Notes: generated by a model from the letters alone, not told the origin. Shown: positions 25,598 to 36,378, counted from the first letter of the stretch. The stretch: DNA of 64,000 nucleotides from Salipiger sp. H15 (GCF_040409955.1 NZ_CP123384.1:2055501-2119500), one strand, 5' to 3'. Numbers and translations are program-made.

Positions 25598-28500
25598 ATG
25601 CAGCTGAACAGCGCCGAAATCATCGACATCTACCGGAAAAGCCTCAGCAGGGGCGAAAACGGTGTCGGCTGGGATGCGCAGCTTTATGCCGACGCCGCGA
25701 CCGGTGATGCCCAGACGGCGGCGAATTCCATCGTCGCCTCGGCGCTGCTGCTGGCCACCGATTTCACCGCGCAGGGCGATCTTGGCATTTCCGCCGGCTC
25801 GCTCACCCAGATCGTGCAGACCCTGCGCGCCAATGCCGCCCAGATCTCGGTCTTCGAGAACCTCACCGACACGCAGCTCGCGGCCAATGCCGACGATTTT
25901 GCCCGCGTCATGGTGGCGGAGTTCGACCGGCTGGCGGTGGAAAACCCCGCGAGCTTCGGCCATCTCGCCGGCTTCGACGCGGAGGTCTGGACCGCGCGCT
26001 ACCAGGAGCTGTTTACCCAGTACAAGGCCGACATGGGCGACTACAAGGCGCTCTTCACCGGCGCCGCCACCGAGGCCGAGGCGGTACGCGCCGGCATCGG
26101 CATCGCCTCGACCGCGATTTCGGCCATCGGCTTCTTCGCACCGCCCCCGGCCAGCATCGCGCTCTCGGTGGCCAATGCCGGCCTGACCATCGCCGGCGCC
26201 ATCTATGCCGCCCAGGATCCCAACGTCAGCGATGAGGCCATCGCGCTTCTGGTGGGTCGCGCGGCGATGTCGGTGATCTCCTTCGGGATGACCGACTTCA
26301 TGATCGACACGATGTTCCCGGCCGTGAACATCCTGTTTGCCGAAGCGCAGCGCACCGCCGATCCCTTCGATTGGTCGACGCTCGGGATCAGCAACCTGAT
26401 CGACCTGTTCACCACCGACGACAGCGAGCGCTGGGACGACCGCTACGCCGTCTTCCAGCAGCAAATGCCGGATGTGGTGGCCAGCGTTCAGGCCTCGATG
26501 AACCGCATCGCCAGCAGCGTGGTCAGCAATTTCGTGCATCCGGGCAATTCGGCGGTCTTCGTCGAGATGGACATGACGCTGTTCCCGGACCTGTCCTTCG
26601 ACCAGCAGACGAAACGCCTCGGCTTCGTGATGGACGATCAGGTCGGCATCTTCGGCCTCAGCGTCTCGACCGCGCCGATCGTCGGCTGGCGGGCCCCCAC
26701 CAACGGCCAGCAGCTTGACGATTTCCGCCCCTACCTGACTTTCACCTCGCCGCAATGGCACGACCTCGGCACCTCCGAGATGGCCGACACCCTGCGCACC
26801 CAGGGCGGCACCTATCTGATGCTGACCGACGGGGTCGAGGACTGGCTGAACAAGCAGGACCTCTACAAGTCGGGGCAGGGCATCCACCCCACCATCATCG
26901 GCGGCGGCGACACCTCCGACACCATCGTCACCACCGCCACCCGCCACGTGCGCGCCGAGGGCGGCGATGACTACGTCGCGATCACCCAGCTGGTCGACGC
27001 CGCCTACTACGACAGCGCCTCGCACGACCGCGGCACGCCGCTGGTCTTTGACGGGGGCAGCGGCCATGACGTGCTCGACCTCTCCGGGGTGACGCCCTAC
27101 ACGGAGACCGGCACCGCCTACAACGGGCTGCGCCAGATCAAGGGCAAGCTCACTGTCACGCATGACAGCATCACCGCCACCGATGCCTGGTACAGCTACG
27201 ACGGCGCCGGCAATATCAACGGCACCGTGATCCACACCTGGCAGGCGGCCACCTACAGCAATTTCGAGGAGCTGGTCCTCGGCAAGGTGATCTCCTACGA
27301 CGCGCGCGGCTACACCGGCTCCGACGGCGTCAAGGTGACCTTCCGCGACGCCACCGATACCGAGCTGCGCGCCACCGTCGACGGCTCTGCCGGGGGCGAT
27401 ACCTTCGTGGTCGACAGCGACCGCAACTACACCGTGGCCTTAAGCGCCATGCAGTTCCTTGACGAGCCGATCACGGTGCGCGGGCACAACGGTGATGACT
27501 ACATCGCCGGCGAACTGGTCGCGAGCGCGATTTATGACGGCGGATCCGGGCTCGATACATTCCAGGTCCTTGGACCGTCGGATGCCATCGCCGGCTGGAG
27601 CTTTTCCTTCTCGCTCGACCTCGAGGCGCAGACCGGCAGCGCCACTGCGACCTTTACCGCCAACGGCGTCACCCAGTCGCATACCGAGACCGGCATCAGC
27701 GTCACGGGGTTCGAATGGGCCGGCGGCAGCGCCTACAACGATACATTGAAGGCGCTGTCGACCGGTTCGATGCTGGCCGGCAATGGCGGCAACGACCTGC
27801 TGGTCGGGCGCGGCGGCAATGACCAGCTGTTCGGCGGCACCGGCAATGACACGCTGGAAGGCGGCGCGGGCCACGACAAGCTCGACGGCGGCGCCGGCAA
27901 CGACAGGCTCATCGGGGGTGCGGGCCGCAACGTGCTGGCCGGCGGCGCGGGCGATGACACGCTGATTGCGGGCGACGAGGGCGACTACCTCGAGGGCGGC
28001 GAGGGGCAGGACAGCCTCCTCGGCGGCGCCGGCGACGACGAGATCGCCGGCGGGGCGGGCAATGACACGCTCCTGGGCGGGGGCGGCAACGACACGCTGG
28101 ACGGGGGCGAAGGCGACAACCGCATCGAGGGCGGCAGCGGCAACAGCACGGTCACCGCCGGCAGCGGCAACAACACCGTGGTCCTGACCGAGGGCGACAA
28201 TGTGGTCTCGCTCGGCTGGGGCGCCAACAGCGTCAGCGATGGCGGCGGCGCCAGCCGCATCAGCCTCGGTCGCGGCAGCGTCAGCGCCGGCGACGGCAAC
28301 GACACCATCACCGGCGGCACCACGGTCGATGCCGGGGCCGGCGATGACGAGATCGCCTTCCAGGCATCCGTCATTCCGATGTCCTTCGCAGGCGGCAGCG
28401 GCACCGACCATGTCACCGTCACCGGCTGGTCGCTGAGCACCTACGCCACCGTCTACGTGGATCTGCGCTACATCCAGGAGCTGGATTTCACCTCTGGCAA

Positions 28501-31500
28501 TTTCGAGGAAATCTCGACGCTCCGCGGCACGCTGAACGACGTCAATCGCCGTGCAGATGGCACCTACTACATCCGCGACGACGACTTCGGTACGATCACC
28601 GGCGTCGAGCATTTCACCTTCACCGACCTCAATGAGCGGATCGAGCTGTTCGGCGACGCCCATGCCGACCACATGGGCTATATCACCGGGCGGGGGATCT
28701 CGCTCGACAACTGGGTCGATGCGGGCGGCGGCGATGACAACGTCAACGCCGGCTGGGGCGATGACACGATCATCGGCGGGCTTGGCAATGATACCATCGA
28801 CGGCTCGGACGGGGTCGATGTGGTGGATTACTCGCACCTCGGGTCCGAGTATTTCATCTCCGACGCGATCCGTGGCGATTTTGGCCGCTATACCGTGGTG
28901 GTCTCCAATGCGAGCGGCGTGGTCTTCACCGATACGCTCTACAATGTCGAAAGCGTGCTCGACGTGGGCGGGTCCGAGCTGGACTTCAACCGTGGCGACG
29001 ATCTGCTCAACGACATCACCATCTACAACTCGACCGAGCGTCTCTCGGGCGGGTTTGGCAATGACACCCTGAATTCCAAATGGGGCAACGACACGCTCGA
29101 CGGCGGTGCGGGCGATGACGTGCTCAACGCGCAGGAATACCTGCGCGGCGACGCGGTTCTGATCGGCGGCGAGGGCAATGACACGCTCACGGCGGGGGGC
29201 GGCAACAGCTGGCACCGCGGCGGGCTTGGCAATGACGTCATCTGGGACGGCGGCGGGCAGAACACAGTCGAGGGCGGCGAGGGCGACGACAGCATCGCCA
29301 CCGGCGGCGGAAACGATCTGATCGACGGCGGCACGGGCAATGACACCATCAGCGCCGGGGCGGGCAATGACACCGTCGACGGCGGTGCGGGTGCTGATGT
29401 CATCGACGGCTGGGAAGGCGACGACCTGATCCGCGGCGGCGCCGGGGCCGATACGCTGAACGGCGGGGACGGCGGTGATACACTCGACGGCGGCAGCGAG
29501 GCGGATCTGATCGACGGCGGTACCGGCGATGACGTGCTCATCGGCGGCGCGGGGGACGACACGCTCACCGGCGGCACCGGCCGCGACAGCTTCCGCTTCG
29601 GCACAGCCGATGGCACCACCAGCATCACCGATCTCGAATGGTCGGAAACGCTGGTCTTTGTGACCCCGGACGCCTCGGTGACCGGCAACCCGTTGATCAG
29701 CCAGGTCAATGGCGTGGCCACCGTCACCTTTGGCAGCACCACCGTAACGGCATCCCTGCCGGGGGCGACGGTCTTTACCGTCGTGCAGGTGAATGACGCC
29801 ACGGGCACCACCTTCACCATCACCGCGCATGAGGCGGGCACCCGCATCATGGCCGACACCGGCTATGCCTATGACGGCTACAGCACCACTGTCGACGTGC
29901 TGGCCAATGACTATGCCGAGCCGGGCGTGACCCTGACCCTCGTCGGCTTCGACAGCGCCACGGCCAAGGGCGGCACCGTCACCCTGAACCCGGATGGCAC
30001 GCTGGAATATGACACCGGCAGCGTCTTCAACCGGCTCGGCGGTGGCATCTATGACACCGACACCTTCACCTATCAGGTCAGCAACGGCACCGAGACCTTC
30101 ACCGAGACGGTGACGGTGACCATCCGCGGCACCAACCAGACACCCACTGCGGTCGAAGATGCGGTGACGCTGGACGAGGATACGTCGCTCAGCATCGACG
30201 TGCTGGCCAACGACATCGACCCCGACAGCAGCGACAGCCTCAGCATCACCGCGCTCACCGACGCGGCGCATGGTTCGGTGGCGGTGGTCGACGGGCGGAT
30301 CACCTACACGCCGGACGCCAACTGGTTCGGCGACGACACATTCACGTACACGATGACCGACGGCAATTCGACGGAGCAGACGGCGACCGTCAACGTCACC
30401 GTTGCAGCCGTCGGCGATGTACCGATGGCGGGCGACGACACGCTACACGTCAGGTCGAGCGAGGCCGGCCAGACGCTGAGCATCGACGTGCTGGCCAATG
30501 ACATCAATGTCGATCTCGATGCGCTCGCCATCACCGGCGTCACCCAGGGCAGCTACGGCTCGGTTGCCATCGTCGATGGCCGGGTCACCTACACCGCGCA
30601 GGACGTGACGGCGGGTGGCAGCGACAGCTTCACCTATACCGTGACCAATGCCGCCGGTCTCAGCGATACCGCCACGGTCAGCGTGACGCTCGACCCCTGG
30701 CTGGCACCGACCGTGGCCGACGATGCGATCACCGTGACCAAGTTCATGGGCTACGGGGCGCTGGTCCTCGACCTCCTGGGCAATGACACCGACCCGGACG
30801 GCCAGAGCCTGACCATCACTGCGATCACCCAGCCGGACAGCGGCGTGGTGACGCTCAATGCCGATGGCAGCGTCAGCTTCGACCCGGTGGACGATCTGGT
30901 GACGCAGGTGAGCTTCAGCTACACCGTCACCAACCAGATCGGCCTCAGCTCCACCGCCAATGTGACCGTCGACGTGCAGGGCAACAACGCCCCAACGGCC
31001 GCACTCTCGGCCATCGCGGGTGTCGAGGACACCGTTCTGCTGCTCTCGGTCAACGCCATCGCGCGGGACGTGGACGGCGATCTTCTGCGGCTGCTCGGCG
31101 TCGATGCCGCAGGCACCGAGGGCACCGTGGTCGAGATGGTCGACGACCAGACCCTGCGCCTGACGCCGGGGGCGAATTTCAACGGCAGCGAGAGCTTCGG
31201 CTTTTCCGTGACCGACGGGCTGGAGACGGTCAATCTCAGCTTCGATGTCATCTGGGCCTCGGTCTGGGATGCGCCGGTGCCGGTCAACACGGTGGTCTAC
31301 ATCACCCCGGACAGCGCGGGCGTGACGTTCAACCCGCTGCTGGATGACATCTATATCGACGATCCGCGCCCCGCATCGAGCAGCAACACAGTCTACATGC
31401 TCGGGCATGAGATCAGCCAGCCGGGCAATGGCAGCGTGGTCTGGCCCAACTATCACAGCACGACCCTGGACTGGTACAACGGCGATCCCGAAGCTTCCAA

Positions 31501-34500
31501 CTCCGTCACCTATACGCCGAATGCCGGCTTCCGCGGGGTCGACAGCTTCACCTATACCTCGGTGATCCGCAACGACTTCGCGCTGCCCTACCTGCTGCAG
31601 ACCCAGACCGTCTATGTGGTGGTGGACGAGAACCTGCCGGTGCTGGTCGATGACGCGCTCAGCATTGTCGAGGACCTCTCCGGCAGCATCGACCTGCTCG
31701 CCAACGACAGCGACATCGACGGCGACCCGCTGGTGCTGACCCATATCAACGGCATTGCCGTGAGCGAGGGGTCGGTGGTCGACCTCGGCGCGGCGGGCAG
31801 GCTGACGGTGGGGGCGGGCGGCACCGTCACCTATCAGGGCGGCGCCGATTTCAACGGCACCACCGATGTCACCTATACCGTCAACAACGTGTTCGAGGCG
31901 ACCCTGGCCCTGACCGCGACCGTCGGCAACGACGCACCGCTGGCGCTGGCCGATCTTGCCACCACCGCCGAGGATACGCCCGTCACCCTCGACGTGCTGG
32001 CCAATGACAGCGATCCCGAGAGCGACGTGCTGAGTGTCACCGACGTGGGTCAGGGCAGCAACGGCAGCGTGGTGCTCAATGCCGACGGCACGGTTACCTA
32101 CACGCCGGACGCCAACTTCTTCGGCACCGACAGCTTCACCTATACGATCAGCGATGGCGCGTTCACCGATACCGCCACCGCAACGGTCACGGTGACGCCG
32201 GTCAATGACGGCATCACCTGGGCCATCAACCGCTGGGGCCCGAATACCGAAGAGGGCAATTCGGTCTCCATCGACCTTTCGACGCTGGCGACCGACATCG
32301 ACGGCGATGTGCTGACCTTCGAGAAGGTGCGGGAAATCTGGTACGTCGAGAACGATGTCGCCATCCCGCAGCTGGAGCAATATTCCTCGATCGAGGGCAA
32401 CCTGCTCACCATCACCGCGCCCTCGCTCTGGAGCGGGTCTTTCTACACCCTGGTCCGGGCCACCGACGGCAATGGCGCGACGTCCGAGAACTGGGTGTCG
32501 ATCGCGGTCTACGACTACGAGGACGTGCCGGTGGCCGTGGACGATGTGGCCGAAGTCCTCGCCGGTCAGAGCGTCGACATCGACGTGATCGCCAATGACA
32601 GCGACCGCGATCTCTCGGCGGAGATCATCGCCCGGCTGCCCTTCGCCATCGGCGTGCAGTCGCTGACCGCGCCGGACATGGGCAGCGCCAGCAAGGTGGT
32701 GAACCCCGACGGCTCCAGCTTCATCCGCTTTGACGCCAATGATCCGGCCTTCGCGGCGCTGAAGCCGGGGGAGACGATGCAGGTGAGCTTCACCTATGTC
32801 ACCCGCTCCGACAACACGCGCGAGAAGACCTGGCTCGACAGCTATTCCAACTCGGCGACGGTGACGGTGACGGTCGTGGGGATCGACGATCCGCTGACCG
32901 CGACAGCCGGGCATTTCGCCCTGGGCGAGGGGGACGCGGCCGCCACTTTCACGCTGGATGCCCTTGATCCCGACAATGCGCTGAGCTTCAGCTTCGACCT
33001 CGCCGGCCTGCGCGGCACCGTCGTCAACAATGGCGACGGCAGCTTCAGCTACGATCCCGGCACCGCCTTCGAGAGCCTCAAGGCCGGCGAACAGGCGGTC
33101 GACACCTTCCTCTATACCGTCACCAACGGCACCGAGACGCTGACGCGCACCGTCGATATCACCGTGACCGGCATCAACGACGCCCCGGTGACGGTGGAGG
33201 TCAGCTCGCAAGGGGAGGAAGATCAGCCGCTGTTGATCGACATCCTCGGTACGGCCAGCGATATCGACGGCGACGCGCTGGCGCTGGTCTCGCTCGACGG
33301 GCAGGCGCTCCGTCCGGGGCAGACGGTGGAGACGGCGGCCGGCAGCTTCACGCTTGCGCCGGGGGGGCATCTCTATCTGGTGCCGGCGGCCAATGTCTCC
33401 GGCAGCTTCAGCTTTGCCTACGGTCTCAGCGATGGCACGGTGACGGTGACGAACACGCTGCAGGTGACGCTGGCGCCCGTGAACGATCCAGCCGTGGTCA
33501 GCGGCGACCTCGTGGCGCGGATGAGCGAGGACGACACCGGCGTCTCGGGTCAGATCCATGTGGCGGATATCGACAGCCCGGCGGCGCTGAACGCCGGCAC
33601 CCTGACCGGCCAATACGGCAGCCTCGATCTGGGCGCGGACGGGCAGTGGAGCTACATCCGGAGCGTGGCGCTCGATTATCTGGCAGAGGGCGAGAGCCTT
33701 ACCGAGCGCTTTGCCCTCAGCACCGCCGACGGCACCGCCGTGGTGCTGGAGATCGAGATCCTCGGCGCGGTCGAGCACCTCGATCTGGTCGGCACCGCGG
33801 CGGACGAGACGCTGATCGGCGGGCCGGGCAATGACACGCTGACCGGGCTCGGCGGCGATGACACGCTGGTCGGCGGCGAGGGGAGCGATCTTGTGCGCTA
33901 TCTCGGCGCCAGCGACGGGTTCGAGTTCCGCTTCGCCCCTGACGGCAGCGGGCTCATCGTCACCGACATCGATCCGCTCGACGGGATGGACGAAGGCCGC
34001 GATCTGATCGCGGTCGGCACCGAGGCGCTGATTTTCGGCGACGGTGTGACGGGCGAAATCGACTGGGCGCCGGGGCGGGCGCCGCGACTGGTGCTGAGCC
34101 TTGATGGCGAGATCCGGGAGGTGATCGTCGACCGGCCCAGCGGCCTCGACGTCACGCGCACCTTCGAGAACGGGGTGCTGGTGGGCGAGACCGTGAGCGA
34201 CACTGGCAGCGCGCCATGGGCCAATCTCGAGCGGCTCTTCACTGCAGACGGGCAGGTGGCGCAGGTCGCAATCGTCATGGACGACGGCAGCACCCTGCTG
34301 AAGGAAAACAGCTTTACCGACGGGGTGCTGACCGGGCAGCTGCAGACCGATGGCAGCGGCGCAACCTCGGGCAAGGCGTGGAGCACGCGCGAGCTGAGCT
34401 TTGATGCCGAGGGCCATATGGTGAGCATGGCCATGACTTTCGACGATGGCACCACGCGGTTGCATGAGAACACCTTCAGCAACGGTGTCCGGGTGGCCAC

Positions 34501-34927
34501 ACTCATCACCGATGGCGAGGGCACGGCCGGTTCTCTCCCCTGGAGCAGCCGCAGCATGACCTTCGATGCCGACGGCCACTGGACCGGTCTCGAGACCGTT
34601 TTCGATGACGGCACCACCATGCAGATCTCTCGCACTTACGTCGACGGCCAGCTGGCGAGAGAGCTGCAAGTCGATGGTATCGGCAACCAGAGCAGCAAGG
34701 CCTGGAGCACGCGCGAGTTCTTCTATGATGGCACCGGCGTGATGACGCAGAGCATCATCCTGCGCGACGATGGCGACCAGGTGACGCAGGTCTTCGAGAA
34801 CGGGCTGCTGGCCAGCCGGCTGATCGAGGACCTGGACAATGACCAGGCCTTCACCAGCCGCCTGATCACCTTCGCTCCCGATGGTTCGGTGCTTGGCTCC
34901 GAGGTGGTCTGGGATGTGATCGGCTGA
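25598..34927 (+). CDS. Giant RTX/tandem Ig-like repeat exoprotein (adhesin-type)
   Basis: A 3109-aa protein. Residues 1-430 are a unique head without a Sec signal, including a hydrophobic stretch at about 166-207 (GIGIASTAISAIGFFAPPP, then SIALSVANAGLTIAGAIYAA). RTX nonapeptides (GGxGNDxL) occur at about 725-870, 1045-1070 and 1150-1335. From about 1420 to 2640 there are ten or so cadherin-like/VCBS-like modules, each with the VDVLANDxDPD and DSFTYTV patterns. A short RTX stretch follows (about 2728-2768), and five 50-residue repeats close the chain. Ca2+-folding, type I-secreted surface proteins have this build and serve in adhesion or biofilms. The head could instead be a membrane-active domain. 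No type I transporter is in the window. The ATG lies after GACGGGACAGGCAAC, a weak ribosome site. Confidence 0.9.
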   Translation: MQLNSAEIIDIYRKSLSRGENGVGWDAQLYADAATGDAQTAANSIVASALLLATDFTAQGDLGISAGSLTQIVQTLRANAAQISVFENLTDTQLAANADDFARVMVAEFDRLAVENPASFGHLAGFDAEVWTARYQELFTQYKADMGDYKALFTGAATEAEAVRAGIGIASTAISAIGFFAPPPASIALSVANAGLTIAGAIYAAQDPNVSDEAIALLVGRAAMSVISFGMTDFMIDTMFPAVNILFAEAQRTADPFDWSTLGISNLIDLFTTDDSERWDDRYAVFQQQMPDVVASVQASMNRIASSVVSNFVHPGNSAVFVEMDMTLFPDLSFDQQTKRLGFVMDDQVGIFGLSVSTAPIVGWRAPTNGQQLDDFRPYLTFTSPQWHDLGTSEMADTLRTQGGTYLMLTDGVEDWLNKQDLYKSGQGIHPTIIGGGDTSDTIVTTATRHVRAEGGDDYVAITQLVDAAYYDSASHDRGTPLVFDGGSGHDVLDLSGVTPYTETGTAYNGLRQIKGKLTVTHDSITATDAWYSYDGAGNINGTVIHTWQAATYSNFEELVLGKVISYDARGYTGSDGVKVTFRDATDTELRATVDGSAGGDTFVVDSDRNYTVALSAMQFLDEPITVRGHNGDDYIAGELVASAIYDGGSGLDTFQVLGPSDAIAGWSFSFSLDLEAQTGSATATFTANGVTQSHTETGISVTGFEWAGGSAYNDTLKALSTGSMLAGNGGNDLLVGRGGNDQLFGGTGNDTLEGGAGHDKLDGGAGNDRLIGGAGRNVLAGGAGDDTLIAGDEGDYLEGGEGQDSLLGGAGDDEIAGGAGNDTLLGGGGNDTLDGGEGDNRIEGGSGNSTVTAGSGNNTVVLTEGDNVVSLGWGANSVSDGGGASRISLGRGSVSAGDGNDTITGGTTVDAGAGDDEIAFQASVIPMSFAGGSGTDHVTVTGWSLSTYATVYVDLRYIQELDFTSGNFEEISTLRGTLNDVNRRADGTYYIRDDDFGTITGVEHFTFTDLNERIELFGDAHADHMGYITGRGISLDNWVDAGGGDDNVNAGWGDDTIIGGLGNDTIDGSDGVDVVDYSHLGSEYFISDAIRGDFGRYTVVVSNASGVVFTDTLYNVESVLDVGGSELDFNRGDDLLNDITIYNSTERLSGGFGNDTLNSKWGNDTLDGGAGDDVLNAQEYLRGDAVLIGGEGNDTLTAGGGNSWHRGGLGNDVIWDGGGQNTVEGGEGDDSIATGGGNDLIDGGTGNDTISAGAGNDTVDGGAGADVIDGWEGDDLIRGGAGADTLNGGDGGDTLDGGSEADLIDGGTGDDVLIGGAGDDTLTGGTGRDSFRFGTADGTTSITDLEWSETLVFVTPDASVTGNPLISQVNGVATVTFGSTTVTASLPGATVFTVVQVNDATGTTFTITAHEAGTRIMADTGYAYDGYSTTVDVLANDYAEPGVTLTLVGFDSATAKGGTVTLNPDGTLEYDTGSVFNRLGGGIYDTDTFTYQVSNGTETFTETVTVTIRGTNQTPTAVEDAVTLDEDTSLSIDVLANDIDPDSSDSLSITALTDAAHGSVAVVDGRITYTPDANWFGDDTFTYTMTDGNSTEQTATVNVTVAAVGDVPMAGDDTLHVRSSEAGQTLSIDVLANDINVDLDALAITGVTQGSYGSVAIVDGRVTYTAQDVTAGGSDSFTYTVTNAAGLSDTATVSVTLDPWLAPTVADDAITVTKFMGYGALVLDLLGNDTDPDGQSLTITAITQPDSGVVTLNADGSVSFDPVDDLVTQVSFSYTVTNQIGLSSTANVTVDVQGNNAPTAALSAIAGVEDTVLLLSVNAIARDVDGDLLRLLGVDAAGTEGTVVEMVDDQTLRLTPGANFNGSESFGFSVTDGLETVNLSFDVIWASVWDAPVPVNTVVYITPDSAGVTFNPLLDDIYIDDPRPASSSNTVYMLGHEISQPGNGSVVWPNYHSTTLDWYNGDPEASNSVTYTPNAGFRGVDSFTYTSVIRNDFALPYLLQTQTVYVVVDENLPVLVDDALSIVEDLSGSIDLLANDSDIDGDPLVLTHINGIAVSEGSVVDLGAAGRLTVGAGGTVTYQGGADFNGTTDVTYTVNNVFEATLALTATVGNDAPLALADLATTAEDTPVTLDVLANDSDPESDVLSVTDVGQGSNGSVVLNADGTVTYTPDANFFGTDSFTYTISDGAFTDTATATVTVTPVNDGITWAINRWGPNTEEGNSVSIDLSTLATDIDGDVLTFEKVREIWYVENDVAIPQLEQYSSIEGNLLTITAPSLWSGSFYTLVRATDGNGATSENWVSIAVYDYEDVPVAVDDVAEVLAGQSVDIDVIANDSDRDLSAEIIARLPFAIGVQSLTAPDMGSASKVVNPDGSSFIRFDANDPAFAALKPGETMQVSFTYVTRSDNTREKTWLDSYSNSATVTVTVVGIDDPLTATAGHFALGEGDAAATFTLDALDPDNALSFSFDLAGLRGTVVNNGDGSFSYDPGTAFESLKAGEQAVDTFLYTVTNGTETLTRTVDITVTGINDAPVTVEVSSQGEEDQPLLIDILGTASDIDGDALALVSLDGQALRPGQTVETAAGSFTLAPGGHLYLVPAANVSGSFSFAYGLSDGTVTVTNTLQVTLAPVNDPAVVSGDLVARMSEDDTGVSGQIHVADIDSPAALNAGTLTGQYGSLDLGADGQWSYIRSVALDYLAEGESLTERFALSTADGTAVVLEIEILGAVEHLDLVGTAADETLIGGPGNDTLTGLGGDDTLVGGEGSDLVRYLGASDGFEFRFAPDGSGLIVTDIDPLDGMDEGRDLIAVGTEALIFGDGVTGEIDWAPGRAPRLVLSLDGEIREVIVDRPSGLDVTRTFENGVLVGETVSDTGSAPWANLERLFTADGQVAQVAIVMDDGSTLLKENSFTDGVLTGQLQTDGSGATSGKAWSTRELSFDAEGHMVSMAMTFDDGTTRLHENTFSNGVRVATLITDGEGTAGSLPWSSRSMTFDADGHWTGLETVFDDGTTMQISRTYVDGQLARELQVDGIGNQSSKAWSTREFFYDGTGVMTQSIILRDDGDQVTQVFENGLLASRLIEDLDNDQAFTSRLITFAPDGSVLGSEVVWDVIG
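34157..34924 (+). repeat. Five C-terminal approx. 53-aa repeats of the RTX protein
   Basis: Residues about 2854-3109 form five imperfect copies beginning FENGVLVGE, FTDGVLTGQ, FSNGVRVAT, YVDGQLARE and FENGLLASR. The common pattern is F-x-(N/D)-G-x-L, then D-G-x-G, a W-S-(T/S)-R-x-L-x-F-D triad and D-D-G-T-T. The pattern is faintly like MORN/YwqK repeats, but I cannot assign it to a known family. Confidence 0.7.
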
Positions 34928-34945
34928 GCCTTCGGAGAAGTCCCG

Positions 34946-34969
34946 GCGCGGCCCCCGCAGGGGCCGCGC
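34946..34969 (+). terminator. Hairpin terminator after the RTX gene
   Basis: Perfect 10-bp stem GCGCGGCCCC/GGGGCCGCGC with a CGCA loop, 19 bp after the stop codon. Confidence 0.65.
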
Positions 34970-35134
34970 TCAACCTTCGGCGCGCAACGCGTCACATCGG
35001 TCGCTGGGCAGCTCCCGCTGCGGACGGCCGGCGCACCTCGATGCCCGGAGTTCTGACAGAGTCGTGGCCGCGGCGATGATCCGACCCCAGCGAGTGATCC
35101 CGGTTGAATGCTGATGCATGGGCAGGGTTCGACC

Positions 35135-35467
35135 TGGCGGGATGACGACCTCGGGCGCCGGCACCCGAAATCCGAGAGCACTCTGCGGCCGGTCCATGTT
35201 GTCGTGCTTGCGCCGTCTTTCGATGAGGATTTGCGCCTTCCTCAGCGAGTTGAAGACTTCGCAATAGGCGTTCTCCCAAGGTGACCCCGGCTCGATGTCG
35301 GCGGTCTTTGCTCCCACCGATGCGATCCGGACGCGGACCTGCTGCGCGACGAACTCGGGACCATTGTCGGATCTCGTGTACCGCGACGGGCGGTGCTGGA
35401 TGACGAGATCGCTCAGGGCATCCAGGACATCGGTGGAGTTCAGCGGCCTGTCGACACGGATCGATAT
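35135..35467 (-). pseudogene. IS3-family transposase (OrfB, IS407-like) remnant
   Basis: On the minus strand the frame encodes IRVDRPLNSTDVLDALSDL, then RSDNGPEFVAQQV with the second catalytic Asp, GAKTADIEPGSPWENAYCE with the catalytic Glu, and the typical end of OrfB (RPQSALGFRVPAPEV). The N-terminal part with the first Asp and all of OrfA are missing, and about 15 residues are deleted after the Glu region. So only a third of the transposase gene is left. The flanks to 34970 and 35690 show no terminal inverted repeats that I could pair. Confidence 0.8.
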
Positions 35468-35696
35468 TGGCAACCCCAAGGATTGCGGCATGATCGCATC
35501 GGAGCAAGACCTCGAGCATTTTACCGCACGCGGAATACGCTCGACCGGCGGCAGCGCCATGCCGCTGGCGCTATGATACAAGGCACAGTCCGCCATGGTG
35601 CGGGAGGGTCTGCTCAACTCGCTCCCGAACGCCCCGTTGCCTGGGGAGCAGCGCATCCGCCCGAGCAGCGTAGCCCGTGTCACCAAGCCACACGCC

Positions 35697-36258
35697 TCAG
35701 CGCAGCGTGAGCGCGAGGACCATGCTGATGGTGACGAAGGATGCCACGGTCATCAGGAACAGGGCCAGCGAGGCGGATCGTTCCTCGCCTTGCGCTGCGC
35801 CTCGACCTTCCGCCGCCCCGGAAATACCCCGCGAGGATCAGCACGCGCGGGACCATGACCAGGTTCTCGACGATCATGTCGAGGGCGAGCGCCGTCTAGG
35901 CCACCTCCGGCAGGGCCATCAGCAGCACGGAATAGCCCACGAACCCGCTTTTGGCGCAGGACATGCCCATCGCGCCGAAGGTGCTCGCCAGTGGCGTCTC
36001 GCCCGCCACGCGCCGGGACCAGAGGTCGCCCGGTGCGAAGACCGGCAGCGAGCCGAAAAGCACGGCGCCGAGATAGCCGAAGTCGGCGATCTCGCCGAGC
36101 GGATGGGACGAGACGGCGCGGAAGATCAGCGCCGGAGGCGCGAGGTTCACCACGACCTTGCCGAGCGCGGCGGTATCGACCGCGGTGAAGACGCCGCGGC
36201 GCAGCGCGGCGAACCCCGTGCCGATGAGTAGGAAGATCACGCCGGTGATCGAGAGAAT
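35697..36258 (-). pseudogene. AEC-family (auxin efflux carrier-like) transporter, decayed
   Basis: Minus-strand reading begins at VDILSITGVIFLLIGTGFAA, the usual AEC N-terminus, and runs to SVLLMALPEVA, where an in-frame TAG (35896-35898) interrupts. The same frame continues ALALDMIVENLVMVPRVLIL, then slips near 35810; the other frame finishes ASLALFLMTVASFVTISMVL and ALTLR at the stop 35697. Only about 185 codons are left of about 310, so the middle of the gene is deleted. The expected start codon seems changed to AGG. The dead gene lies beside the IS remnant. Confidence 0.75.
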
Positions 36259-36378
36259 ATCAACCCTGCCGTCCCACCACCGCGCCCCGGTTCGCCCCCG
36301 AGCGCGAGGGTTCCTTATGGACCCGGCCCGCCGGGGGCCAGCCCGAATCCGAGGCTACGGGGCAGGCCCGGGGCCGGA

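Noticed and set aside
30443..34669. 1408-codon minus-strand frame inside the RTX gene
   Set aside because: Mirror translation of repetitive Asp/Gly codons; no start context and no family.
34970..35690. A complete IS element around the transposase remnant
   Set aside because: No paired terminal inverted repeats, no OrfA and no target duplication were seen.
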